Assembly: GCA_030066775.1 (NCBI GenBank)
Contig: JASJAY010000069.1
Span: 1 to 58,339 of the forward strand
DNA: 58,339 nt
Origin: Planctomycetota bacterium
GTDB lineage: Bacteria > Planctomycetota > PLA2 > JAEUHO01
Reading direction: 5' to 3'
The stretch's first letter is position 1, and every line of letters starts with the position of its first letter. Both the position numbers and the translations under genes were made by a program. A model generated the notes under the pieces. The model searched no databases and was not told the origin of the DNA. It saw nothing but the letters and a program-made list of their open reading frames with translations. Positions 1 to 7,212 of this stretch are shown here, piece by piece.

Positions 1-53
1 CCGACACCCTCGCCGCCACGTCGGGCGGCGTGCTGCGCATGACCCGCAAGTAG
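1..53 (+). CDS. C-terminal end of an unidentified protein (partial)
   Basis: An open frame enters from the left edge (codons in phase with position 3) and stops at TAG 51-53. The visible tail reads DTLAATSGGVLRMTRK. Only 16 residues are present, so no family can be assigned. The gap to the next start is 41 bp. The call rests only on the open frame and the tight gene packing around it. Confidence 0.4.
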   Translation, partial: DTLAATSGGVLRMTRK

Positions 54-94
54 CCGCAGCAGCGCAGGGGACGCCAATTCGCTAGGGTGGCGGT

Positions 95-424
95 ATGAGC
101 GACGCCCTGCCCACCGTCTACGCCCTGATCTGGCGTTCCACCGCAACCGACGACGAGTTCGACGCATCCGCGTTCGAAGCCCGCATCCCGCGCCTCATGC
201 AGTGGCTCGGGGAGCTGAAGGCGCGCGGCGTGCTCGTCGCGTGCGGTGGCGGTGGGTTCGAGAACCACGCCGGCGGGCTCACGCTCATCCAGTGCGAGGC
301 GGTCGAGGACGCCCTGGCGATCGCGGCCGAGCAGCCCATGAACGACATCGGCGCGACCGAGGTGCTCGTCTGGGACGTCTACTACGCGTCGCTCGACGTA
401 CCGCGCGCGTTCGCCGTCAGCTGA
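95..424 (+). CDS. YCII-related (DGPF-type) small protein
   Basis: A 109-residue cytosolic protein. The ferredoxin-like pattern suits YCII/DGPF proteins: an N-terminal strand (VYALIWRS), a helix ending in LGELKARGVLVACG, then GGLTLIQCEAVEDALAIAAEQP, a strand-helix unit that in this family often carries Gly and Asp/His near a small-molecule pocket. The function of the family is mostly unknown; members occur beside ECF sigma factors or as putative enzymes. A TAGGGT hexamer (83-88) ends 6 bp before the ATG and no Shine-Dalgarno is visible, so the transcript may be leaderless. It is convergent with the methyltransferase at 431. Confidence 0.6.
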   Translation: MSDALPTVYALIWRSTATDDEFDASAFEARIPRLMQWLGELKARGVLVACGGGGFENHAGGLTLIQCEAVEDALAIAAEQPMNDIGATEVLVWDVYYASLDVPRAFAVS

Positions 425-430
425 CGCGCA

Positions 431-1249
431 TCACGAATCGGACTTGCGCTCTTCCATCGCCTTGCGCACGCACGAGTGGATGTCGAGGGCGCCGTGCACC
501 CCGCGCCAGTAGGTGTTGACCGCATCGATCGGCGGCCCCTCCGCGACCTTGCGGAAGACGAGGAACTGGCGCTCGACGCGCGCGCCGCTGGGCGCGGGCG
601 TCGTCTGGCTCCACTCCATCGAGGCGGCGTGCAGGCACTCGAGGCCCATGCTCTCGAGCGTGGTGACCAGGCCCTTGCGGTTGAAGAACGTGCACGAGGT
701 GAACTCGTACGGGCTCTCGTCCGTCGGGCAGAAGAGCAGCGTCTCGTCCTCCCACGCCTCCGTCGCGAGCATGCCCGACTCGATCATCAGCCGGCCGCCC
801 GGCTCCATCACGTCGACGATGCGCTGCAGCGACCAGAACGGGTAGCGCAGGTGGTAGAGCACGCCGAGGAAGAGCACGACGTCGAAGGGGCCGAACGTCT
901 CCGGCGTGAGGTCGTTGACGTTCATCTCGTGCATCTGGACCTGCGACTTCAGGTGCGGCAGGACGACGTCGCGGGCGGCCGTCGAGAGGCCGTTGTCGAT
1001 CCCGATGACCTCCTTGGCCCCGTGCTGTTCCGCGTAGAGCGACCAGAGCGCATCGCGGCAGCCGATGTCCAGCACGCGCGCGTCCTTGAGATCCTGCTGA
1101 TCGAGCTCCGCGCGGATGAAGTCCCAGATGCTCGCGATCGACTCCATGATGAGCGGCGGCGGCTCGGTGAAGACCCCGTCGCCGAGATCGATGCGGTGGT
1201 ACCACCGATACTGCGCAACCTGTTCCGCGATGGAGGGCGTGGTCGTCAT
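431..1249 (-). CDS. Class I SAM-dependent methyltransferase, CmoB/DUF1698-like
   Basis: 272 residues. The SAM-binding core is visible: motif I VLDIGCRDALWSL, an acidic residue after strand 2 (EVIGIDNG), a post-I region, and motif IV FDVVLFLGVLYHLRYP, which resembles the LGVLYHxxxP block of CmoB-type tRNA wobble-uridine enzymes and related small-molecule methyltransferases. The N-terminal WYHRIDLGDGVFT segment also matches that group. The protein lacks the extra N-terminal domain of full-length CmoB, so the true substrate is open (tRNA, sugar or small metabolite). TACCCT lies 7 bp before the ATG and could be the -10 of a leaderless message. Confidence 0.75.
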   Translation of the reverse strand: MTTTPSIAEQVAQYRWYHRIDLGDGVFTEPPPLIMESIASIWDFIRAELDQQDLKDARVLDIGCRDALWSLYAEQHGAKEVIGIDNGLSTAARDVVLPHLKSQVQMHEMNVNDLTPETFGPFDVVLFLGVLYHLRYPFWSLQRIVDVMEPGGRLMIESGMLATEAWEDETLLFCPTDESPYEFTSCTFFNRKGLVTTLESMGLECLHAASMEWSQTTPAPSGARVERQFLVFRKVAEGPPIDAVNTYWRGVHGALDIHSCVRKAMEERKSDS

Positions 1250-1269
1250 GCGCCAGAGGGTACCCGCTG

Positions 1270-2556
1270 TCAGCGGCCGGCGGCCTCGATGCCCTCGGCT
1301 TCGTTGACGCGCAGCAGGAGCAGGCCGCCGATCACGAAGAACACGACGGTCACGCCGAGCGCCACACGCTGGCCGTAGGGCGCGACGAGGATGCCGTGCA
1401 GGAAGGGCCCGAGGAAGGCGGTCGCCTTGCCGGAGAACGCGAAGAAGCCGTAGAACTCGTTCTCCTTGTCGGGCGGCACGAAGCGCCCCATCAGCGAGCG
1501 GCTGGCCGACTGGTTCGGGCCCACGAAGATGCCGAGCAGGGCCGTGCAGACCCAGAACACGGCCTCACTGTGGGTCAGCAGCGCGCTGGTGGTCGTCAGC
1601 GTCAGCGCCACGAGCGTGATCAGGATCGTGGTCCGCCCGCCGAGCTTGTCGTCGATGAAGCCGAACGCCCACGCGCCGAGCGCCGCCGTCACGTTGAGCA
1701 GGATGCCGAAGTAGATCAGCTGCTTCGTGTCGAAGCCGAACTCGGAGGCGGCGTACATGCCGCCGAAGAAGAAGATGGTGACGAGGCCGTCGTTGTAGAT
1801 CAGCCGCGCGAGCAGGAAGCGGACGGTCTGCTTGTAGCGCTTGAGCTCGCGCCAGGTCTCGCGCATCTCGCCCCACGCGGCGCCGAAGAGCGAACGGCCC
1901 TTCGTCCCCGCCGTCGAGCGGTCCTCCTTGACGTTGATCAAGAGCGGCAGCGCGAAGATCGCGAACCAGATGGCGACCAGCACGAAGGTCGCGCGCACGT
2001 GCAGGAGGCCGTCCTTCGTGAGCAGGCCGAAGAGGGGCCGCTCAGGCTGGACGAGCAGGAAGAGCGCAACGACGAGGGCGAGGATGCCGCCGACGTAGCC
2101 GAGCCCCCACCCATAGCCCGAGACGCGCCCGATCTCCTCGCGCGTCGCCAGGTCGGGGAGGAAGGCGTTGTAGAAGACCTGGGCCAGCTCGAACGCGATG
2201 TTGGCGATCACGAAGATCACGATCGCCGTCGTCACGGCCCCGGGCTCGACGAACGCGAGGGCCGCCGAACCGAGGATCGTGATCAGGCTGAGCGCCGCGA
2301 GAAAGCGCTTGCGGGTCCCGCCGCGGTCGGCCAGCGCGCCGAGAAAGGGCGAGGCGAAGGCCACGCAGAGCGCCGTCACCGTCACGCCGTTCGAGAACAC
2401 GGCCTTGCCCGCGTTCACGTCGTCGAAGAACGCTTCCTGGAAGTACGGCGGGAAGATGAAGCTGACGACGATCGTGGCGAAGGGCGAGTTCGCGAAGTCG
2501 TAGAAGCACCACGACCAGACGCCGCGGCGATGGGCCTTGGACGAAGGCGTGCTCAT
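1270..2556 (-). CDS. MFS transporter, UMF1 / Atg22-like family
   Basis: 428 residues and about 12 hydrophobic segments. The N-terminal block WSWCFYDFANSPFATIVVSF is the signature of the UMF1 family (related to fungal Atg22 vacuolar effluxers); bacterial substrates are unknown. I chose the ATG at 2556 because it overlaps the TGA of the upstream acyltransferase (ATGA), a typical sign of translational coupling; the longer open frame to 2925 is Arg-rich shadow sequence. A conserved loop after TM2 (ALADRGGTRKRFL) resembles the MFS D-R-x-G-x-R/K motif. Co-expression with a PlsC protein hints at a lipid or membrane-related substrate, but that is inference. Confidence 0.85.
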   Translation of the reverse strand: MSTPSSKAHRRGVWSWCFYDFANSPFATIVVSFIFPPYFQEAFFDDVNAGKAVFSNGVTVTALCVAFASPFLGALADRGGTRKRFLAALSLITILGSAALAFVEPGAVTTAIVIFVIANIAFELAQVFYNAFLPDLATREEIGRVSGYGWGLGYVGGILALVVALFLLVQPERPLFGLLTKDGLLHVRATFVLVAIWFAIFALPLLINVKEDRSTAGTKGRSLFGAAWGEMRETWRELKRYKQTVRFLLARLIYNDGLVTIFFFGGMYAASEFGFDTKQLIYFGILLNVTAALGAWAFGFIDDKLGGRTTILITLVALTLTTTSALLTHSEAVFWVCTALLGIFVGPNQSASRSLMGRFVPPDKENEFYGFFAFSGKATAFLGPFLHGILVAPYGQRVALGVTVVFFVIGGLLLLRVNEAEGIEAAGR

Positions 2557-3935
2557 GCCGCGCTCCCGGCGGCGTCGCTCCAGTACGGCTCGGTGGCCAG
2601 GAGCGCCCGGTAGAGCGCGCGGCGCTGCTTCACGAGCTCCTTGCGGAGGTTGCCCCCCGCCAGCAGGAAGAAGGTGCGCACGCGCGCCTTCACGTCGGCG
2701 CTGCGGTCGCGCCAGGCGATGTGGAAAGCGAGCAGGCACGGCAGGCCGATGACGACCGCCAGCGCGACCCACACACCGAACCACCACCAGGCGAGCACCC
2801 CGCCCACGATCATGAGCAGGACGAGCAGGATCGCGCCACCCAGCATGCGACACAGCGGGCGCACGTCCTCCGCGCCGCCGAACGCGCGGAGCGCGACCAC
2901 GTCGCCGCAGCGGCGGATGGGCCACGTGACGACGGCGGCGAGGAGCGCGATCGGGAACCCGAGCAGCAGCAGCGGGCCGTTGGTGAGCACGAAGCGGGTG
3001 ACGCGTCCGACGCTGTAGCGGCCGCGGAGCAGCTCGTGTGGGATGCCGGCCAGCGCGAGCGAGCGTTGGTACGCGTCGGTCTCCGCCCGCAGGGACTCGA
3101 GCGCTTCGGGCGCCGCGGTCTTGAGCGCAGCGAGGCCCTGGGCGAAGCGCCGGTCGCGCCGGTGCGCCTCCCGCAGCGTCCGCGCCCCCGGCGAGCCGCG
3201 CTCCTGGTCCCAGACGACGCGCAGCGTGCGCATCGCCTCCAGCTCGCCCTGGCTCTCGGCCTCCGCCAGCAGGTCACGCAGGGCCGCCTCGATACGCCGG
3301 GTGGTCACCGTGATGGCCTGGCGGCGCGAGGGGAAGCCCTCGATGCCGTCCACCACGAAGGGCTCACCGAAGCGCACGAGCAGGCGCCCGCGGCGATCGG
3401 GATCGTGCTCGAAGACGAGCCCCGCCGGACAGACGGTCACGGGCTTCCCCACGTCGAGCGCGATGCGCGCCGCGCCGGTGCGCACGGGCATCAGGCGCGG
3501 CTGCGGCTGGCTGACGCCCTCGGGGAAGATCGCCATCGAGCCGCCCTCAGCGAGGCGCGCGCGGCAGGCCTCGAAGGTCGCCATGTTCGCGCGCGTTCCG
3601 CGGCCCTTGTTCTCGGCCATGTCCTGCGGCCGGTAGACGGGCACCGCTCCCACTGAGTTGAGGAAGGGCGCGAGCAGCTTCGACTTCCAGAGCGGCGCCT
3701 TGGCCAGGAAGGAGGCCGGCCGGGGCGACGCCTCGAGCAGGGCCATGCTGTCGACCAGGCTCGAGAAGTGGTTGGCCACGAGGAGCACGGCGCCGGTCGC
3801 GGGCACGTGCTCCGCGCCCTCGACCTCGATCTGCCGGTACTGCGAGCGCAGCAGGAGACGCGCGACCAGGCGCACGAAGCGGAACGCCCGCGACTCTGCA
3901 CGGACGACCTCGGCGCTCGCCTCCGGCTGTGTCAC
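2553..3935 (-). CDS. PlsC-type glycerolipid acyltransferase
   Basis: 460 residues. The acyltransferase domain fills the first ~220 residues: block I is NHFSSLVD, an H-x5-D spacing like that of GPT2/Sct1-type acyltransferases rather than the usual H-x4-D of PlsC; block III is FPEGVSQ followed by RTGAARIAL. After a helical linker the C-terminal half carries two or three strong membrane helices (LLLLGFPIALLAAVVTWPI and AILLVLLMIVGGVLAWWWFGV). Expected role: acylation of glycerol-3-phosphate or lysophospholipid at the inner membrane. Its stop codon overlaps the start of the UMF1 transporter. Confidence 0.82.
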   Translation of the reverse strand: MTQPEASAEVVRAESRAFRFVRLVARLLLRSQYRQIEVEGAEHVPATGAVLLVANHFSSLVDSMALLEASPRPASFLAKAPLWKSKLLAPFLNSVGAVPVYRPQDMAENKGRGTRANMATFEACRARLAEGGSMAIFPEGVSQPQPRLMPVRTGAARIALDVGKPVTVCPAGLVFEHDPDRRGRLLVRFGEPFVVDGIEGFPSRRQAITVTTRRIEAALRDLLAEAESQGELEAMRTLRVVWDQERGSPGARTLREAHRRDRRFAQGLAALKTAAPEALESLRAETDAYQRSLALAGIPHELLRGRYSVGRVTRFVLTNGPLLLLGFPIALLAAVVTWPIRRCGDVVALRAFGGAEDVRPLCRMLGGAILLVLLMIVGGVLAWWWFGVWVALAVVIGLPCLLAFHIAWRDRSADVKARVRTFFLLAGGNLRKELVKQRRALYRALLATEPYWSDAAGSAA

Positions 3936-4004
3936 CCGACCTCCCGGCGCATCGTACTCCCGCGCGCCGGTGGACCGCTGCTCCCAGATGCGAGCGGGCG
4001 GCGG

Positions 4005-4394
4005 CTAGCTCTCGAGGCCGAGGCGGCGGGCAATGCCGTCGAGGATGCTCTTCGCGCGGACGCGGTGCTCGGGCGTGTCGAACGTCCCGATCCGCAGCCG
4101 GACGCGCGTCCGCTCGTTCTGGGCGCGCTGCACGCGGACGTGGACGTCGTTGACGCGCAGGGTCCCGCCGTTCTCGCCGTAGGGCACGCTCGGATCGACG
4201 GGATAGGCGAGGTCGCGCATGGCCTCGAGCGTGGCGCTCCACGTGGCGTCGAGGGTGGCGGAGTAGTCGCGGTACGCCTCGTTGCGCACGTATTGCACGG
4301 TGCTGACCGCGGCAGCGCCGACCACGGCGGCGGCACAGGCGGGGGTCAGCACGAGGGCCGAGAGCAGAACGGGAGCGAGGAGGAAACGACGCAT
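4005..4394 (-). CDS. DUF3568-like lipoprotein
   Basis: 129 residues. A lipoprotein signal is clear: MRR, a hydrophobic run, and lipobox LTPAC with Cys near residue 20. The mature part begins with a short Ala/Val/Gly stretch, then YVRNEAYRDYSATLDATWSA, a pattern typical of DUF3568-type periplasmic lipoproteins, and ends in a helix likely to be part of an alpha/beta fold. Function unknown. It is divergent from the HtrA-like gene, with about 160 bp between them. Confidence 0.65.
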   Translation of the reverse strand: MRRFLLAPVLLSALVLTPACAAAVVGAAAVSTVQYVRNEAYRDYSATLDATWSATLEAMRDLAYPVDPSVPYGENGGTLRVNDVHVRVQRAQNERTRVRLRIGTFDTPEHRVRAKSILDGIARRLGLES

Positions 4395-4552
4395 GGCAGG
4401 ACTCGGGATGAGGGGGAGGGGTTCGGGGTGGGAGGCCCCGGGGCGCCGCCGGACGGGCGCACATCCACCCGGGTCGGTTGTGCGCCGGGCGACCTGAACA
4501 GCGAAGTGCCGGTCGCCGGGGGCGCCCCTGCGGGCGCGACTACGATCGGCCC

Positions 4553-5494
4553 ATGAACACCCTTCGCTCGCTCTCCGACGAGATCGCCTCGCTGGCCGCG
4601 GCCGTGGAGCCGGCCGTCGTGCACGTGCGCGTGATGCGCCCCGGACCGGGTCGCGACGCCACGGGCAGCGGCGCGCTCGTGAGCCCCGACGGGCTCGTGC
4701 TCACCAACGACCACGTGGTCGAGGGCGCCGTGGGCGTGACGCTCGCGCTCTCGGACGGCCGGGAGCTGGTGGCCGACGTGCTGGGCACCGATCCCGCGAC
4801 CGACCTGGCCGTGCTGAAGGTCCTGGATCCGGCCGGCTTCGAGCACGTCGAGCTGGCCGATAGCAACGCCGTCCGCCCCGGCGAGCTCGCCGTAGCCGTG
4901 GGCGCCCCGTTCGGCCTGACCTGGAGCGTCTCGGTCGGGGTCGTCAGCGCCGTCGGGCGCTCGTGGCCCAGTCGGCTCCCCGGTCGCCGCATCGACGGCG
5001 TGATCCAGACCGACGCGCCGCTGAACCCCGGCAACTCCGGGGGCCCCCTGCTCGACGCCGCCGGGCGGGTGATCGGCATCAACACGGCAGGCGTGCGCGG
5101 CGGGAACAACCTCGGCTTCGCCGTGCCGTCGAACACAGCGGCCTTCGTGCTGGGCGAGATCCTGCGGGACGGCCGGGTCCGTCGTGCGGAGCTGGGCGTG
5201 CAGGTCGAGGACGCGCTCCTGCCCAAGCGCATCGCCGAGCGCAGCGGCGTGCCGTGGGCGCGTGGCGTGCTCGTGCGCGGCGTCGTCCCGGGGAGCCCCG
5301 CCCACCGCGGCGGGCTGCGCGCCGGGGACGTGATCGTGGGCTTCGTCGAGGAGCCGGTGAAGAGCACCTCGGACCTGCAGAAGAACCTCGACAAGGACGC
5401 CATCGGCGTCGCCCTGCCGCTGCACGTCCTGCGCAAGGGCGAGCGTGTGACCGTGACCGTCGTGCCGCGCGAGCACCGCGCCCCCGCCGTCTGA
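4553..5494 (+). CDS. HtrA/DegP-like serine protease with one PDZ domain, no signal peptide
   Basis: 313 residues. The trypsin-like S1C domain shows the full catalytic triad: His54 in TNDHVV, Asp84 in DPATDLAVL, Ser162 in NPGNSGGPL. One PDZ domain covers roughly residues 215-305 (GVLVRGVVPGSPAHRGGLRAGDVIVGF). HtrA proteins are normally periplasmic or membrane-anchored, but this one begins MNTLRSLSDE with no signal peptide or membrane helix, so it should be cytosolic. The start is the ATG six bases after a TACGAT hexamer (4541-4546); no Shine-Dalgarno is visible, suggesting a leaderless mRNA. It lies directly upstream of, and on the same strand as, a retron-type RT. Confidence 0.88.
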   Translation: MNTLRSLSDEIASLAAAVEPAVVHVRVMRPGPGRDATGSGALVSPDGLVLTNDHVVEGAVGVTLALSDGRELVADVLGTDPATDLAVLKVLDPAGFEHVELADSNAVRPGELAVAVGAPFGLTWSVSVGVVSAVGRSWPSRLPGRRIDGVIQTDAPLNPGNSGGPLLDAAGRVIGINTAGVRGGNNLGFAVPSNTAAFVLGEILRDGRVRRAELGVQVEDALLPKRIAERSGVPWARGVLVRGVVPGSPAHRGGLRAGDVIVGFVEEPVKSTSDLQKNLDKDAIGVALPLHVLRKGERVTVTVVPREHRAPAV

Positions 5495-5532
5495 GCTGAC
5501 CGTCCACTCGCGTAGCCTGGGCGCGCCCTGGC

Positions 5533-5682
5533 AGTGTGATCGGACATGAGGGCGATGCTTCGTCGCCTGGGCCGGGTTCCCTGGTCTTCACACTCGTCGG
5601 TTCGCCGGCTGCAGCCACTTCCGTTCCGGAACTGGCAGCCCCGGCGAAGCAGGGCCCGGGGCGGAGCGAGGGCTCCGCTCCG
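5533..5682 (+). ncRNA. Candidate retron msr-msd-like structured RNA
   Basis: The 212-bp gap before the reverse transcriptase start holds nested inverted repeats. A 7-bp repeat AGTGTGA/TCACACT (5533-5539 with 5588-5594) encloses a 7-bp hairpin (5551-5557 with 5561-5567). Next comes a long hairpin: TTCGCC 5601-5606 with GGCGAA 5643-5648, GGCTGC 5607-5612 with GCAGCC 5635-5640, then TTCC 5619-5622 with GGAA 5628-5631 around loop GTTCC. A third hairpin, CGGAGCG/CGCTCCG, is at 5662-5682. A weak outer pair (5504-5513 with 5703-5710, followed by AGC) could be a1/a2. Short stems followed by one long stem just upstream of an RT is the retron ncRNA layout, but structure was judged by eye only and GC-rich DNA makes chance pairing common. 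Confidence 0.4.
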
Positions 5683-5706
5683 GACATCTCGACCCGGGGG
5701 AGACGC

Positions 5707-6723
5707 GTGGGCACAGGGCTACCGATCGCGCTCGCTCCGGTGTTGTGGGTGGTGCTCGTCTTCACCTTCCTGATCGCGGCCTTGATCCTCGGGTCGATCT
5801 GGAGCGCCAAGCGCCTGCGCTGGATCTGGCTGACGAACCGACGGCCCAAGGAGTACAAGCGCGCGCTGCGCGGCGAGGGGCTCGGCGTGGACGCGCTGGC
5901 CGAGCGACTGGATGTCACCGTCCACAGGCTCGAAGTCGGCACGCCGGTCTACGAGCGACGCGAGATCCCCAAGCGGCGCGGGGGCAAGCGCGTCCTGCAC
6001 GTCCCCGACGAGCGCACGAAGGGGATCCAGCGCGCGATCCTCAGGCGGCTCTTGGCGCGCCTCAAAGCGCACCCCGCCGCCATGGCCTTCGAGAAGGGCC
6101 GCTCGATCGTGCACAACGCGCTGCCGCACGTCGGGCGCCCCGTGATCGCGCGGCTGGACCTGGTCGAGTTCTTCCCCAACACGAGCGCCGAGCGCATCGA
6201 CGCGTACTTCCGCCGCATCGGCTGGGACGCCGACGCCGCCGCGCTGCTCGTGAAGTGGACGACGCACAAGGGCGGCCTGCCCCAGGGCGCGCCGACGAGC
6301 CCGCGGCTCTCGAACCTCGTGAACTACTACCTCGACGTGCAGATCGCGCGGCACATGGAGGCCCGCGGCGGCACGTACACGCGCTACGCCGACGACATCA
6401 CGCTCGGCTTCCCCACGTGGCATCCGCGCTTCGGGCGCGGGCGGATCCAGTGGGTGCGGCGGCTCGTGAAGGTCCACGGGTACCGGCTGCACGGACGCCC
6501 GAAGCTGCGCGTGATGTCGCGACACAAGCGCCAGCTCGTGACCGGCCTCGTCGTGAACGAACGGGTCCAACTGCCGCGCGAGACGCGCCGCTGGCTGCGC
6601 GCCGTGCGCCACCGCCTGGCGACCGGACGCGAAGCGACGCTGACGGAGGCCCAGCTCGCGGGCTGGGATGCGCTCGAGGGGATGATCCGGCGGCAGGTGC
6701 GCCAAGCACGGAAGCAGGCGTAG
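5707..6723 (+). CDS. Retron-type reverse transcriptase with N-terminal membrane helix
   Basis: 338 residues from GTG 5707, chosen because GGGGGAG (5696-5702) sits 4 bases upstream; an earlier in-frame GTG at 5536 would add a Pro/Ala-rich tail lying on the hairpin region. Residues ~7-30 form a hydrophobic helix followed by SAKRLRW, a probable inner-membrane anchor. The RT core shows IPKRRGGKR (RT1), the retron hallmark NAxxH as N137-A-L-P-H141, motif A with Asp151 (LDLVEFFPN), LPQGAPTSP (RT4), catalytic YADD at 227-230, and the retron VTG at 278-280. No second enzymatic domain is present. Most retron RTs are soluble, so the anchor is unusual. It is convergent with the ICMT-like gene 3 bp away. 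Confidence 0.87.
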   Translation: MGTGLPIALAPVLWVVLVFTFLIAALILGSIWSAKRLRWIWLTNRRPKEYKRALRGEGLGVDALAERLDVTVHRLEVGTPVYERREIPKRRGGKRVLHVPDERTKGIQRAILRRLLARLKAHPAAMAFEKGRSIVHNALPHVGRPVIARLDLVEFFPNTSAERIDAYFRRIGWDADAAALLVKWTTHKGGLPQGAPTSPRLSNLVNYYLDVQIARHMEARGGTYTRYADDITLGFPTWHPRFGRGRIQWVRRLVKVHGYRLHGRPKLRVMSRHKRQLVTGLVVNERVQLPRETRRWLRAVRHRLATGREATLTEAQLAGWDALEGMIRRQVRQARKQA

Positions 6724-6726
6724 CGG

Positions 6727-7182
6727 TCAGAGCCAGCGGCGCACGCGCGCCTTGTAGTCGAGATACGCCGCGGCGAAGCGCGCCTCGAGCCGCCGCTCTT
6801 CGCGCGGCACGAATGCGACGCGGATCACGAGCAGGAACACGGGCGGCACGAGGAACGCCGGCCATGTCGCGATCCAGACCGCGAGCCCTACGAGCACCAC
6901 GGTGAGGCCCAGGTACATCGGGTTGCGCGTGAACCGGTAGACGCCGCCCGTGACGAGCGCTTCGGGTTGGGCGTAGGGATCATGCGGCGTTCCCGCGCGA
7001 TGGAAGCGCTCGAGGCCCGCCACGGCCAGCGCCACGCCGAGCAGGACCACGCCCCAGGCCAGATGACGCCAGGGGAAGCCGAACAGCACGGGCAGCGCGA
7101 GGCCGTCGGACACGAGCCACGCCACGCCGACGAGGCCGGCGGCGACAAAGGGCGGACGGAACAGGAAGCGGAGGACGGGCAT
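6727..7182 (-). CDS. Isoprenylcysteine carboxyl methyltransferase (ICMT/PEMT)-like membrane protein
   Basis: 151 residues and four to five membrane segments. The C-terminal catalytic signature of ICMT/phospholipid-methyltransferase-like proteins is clear: GGVYRFTRNPMYLGL (the RxPxYxG-type SAM site) and later REERRLEARFAAAYLDYKARVRRW. In bacteria these proteins methylate small or lipid-like substrates; the exact substrate is unknown. A good ribosome site (GGAGGGGC) lies just before the ATG. It is adjacent to, but on the opposite strand from, the RND efflux genes and the RT, so no functional link is claimed. Confidence 0.82.
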   Translation of the reverse strand: MPVLRFLFRPPFVAAGLVGVAWLVSDGLALPVLFGFPWRHLAWGVVLLGVALAVAGLERFHRAGTPHDPYAQPEALVTGGVYRFTRNPMYLGLTVVLVGLAVWIATWPAFLVPPVFLLVIRVAFVPREERRLEARFAAAYLDYKARVRRWL

Positions 7183-7212
7183 GCCCCTCCAGGACGAGGG
7201 CGGGCACCGACG

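Noticed and set aside
4282..4497. Small plus-strand open frames antisense to the DUF3568-like lipoprotein
   Set aside because: No ribosome site or plausible composition; the opposite strand has a perfect lipoprotein signal.
5536..5706. In-frame N-terminal extension of the reverse transcriptase
   Set aside because: It lacks a ribosome site, is a low-complexity Pro/Ala/Ser tract, and coincides with stable hairpins, while GTG 5707 has a good ribosome site. It cannot be fully excluded.
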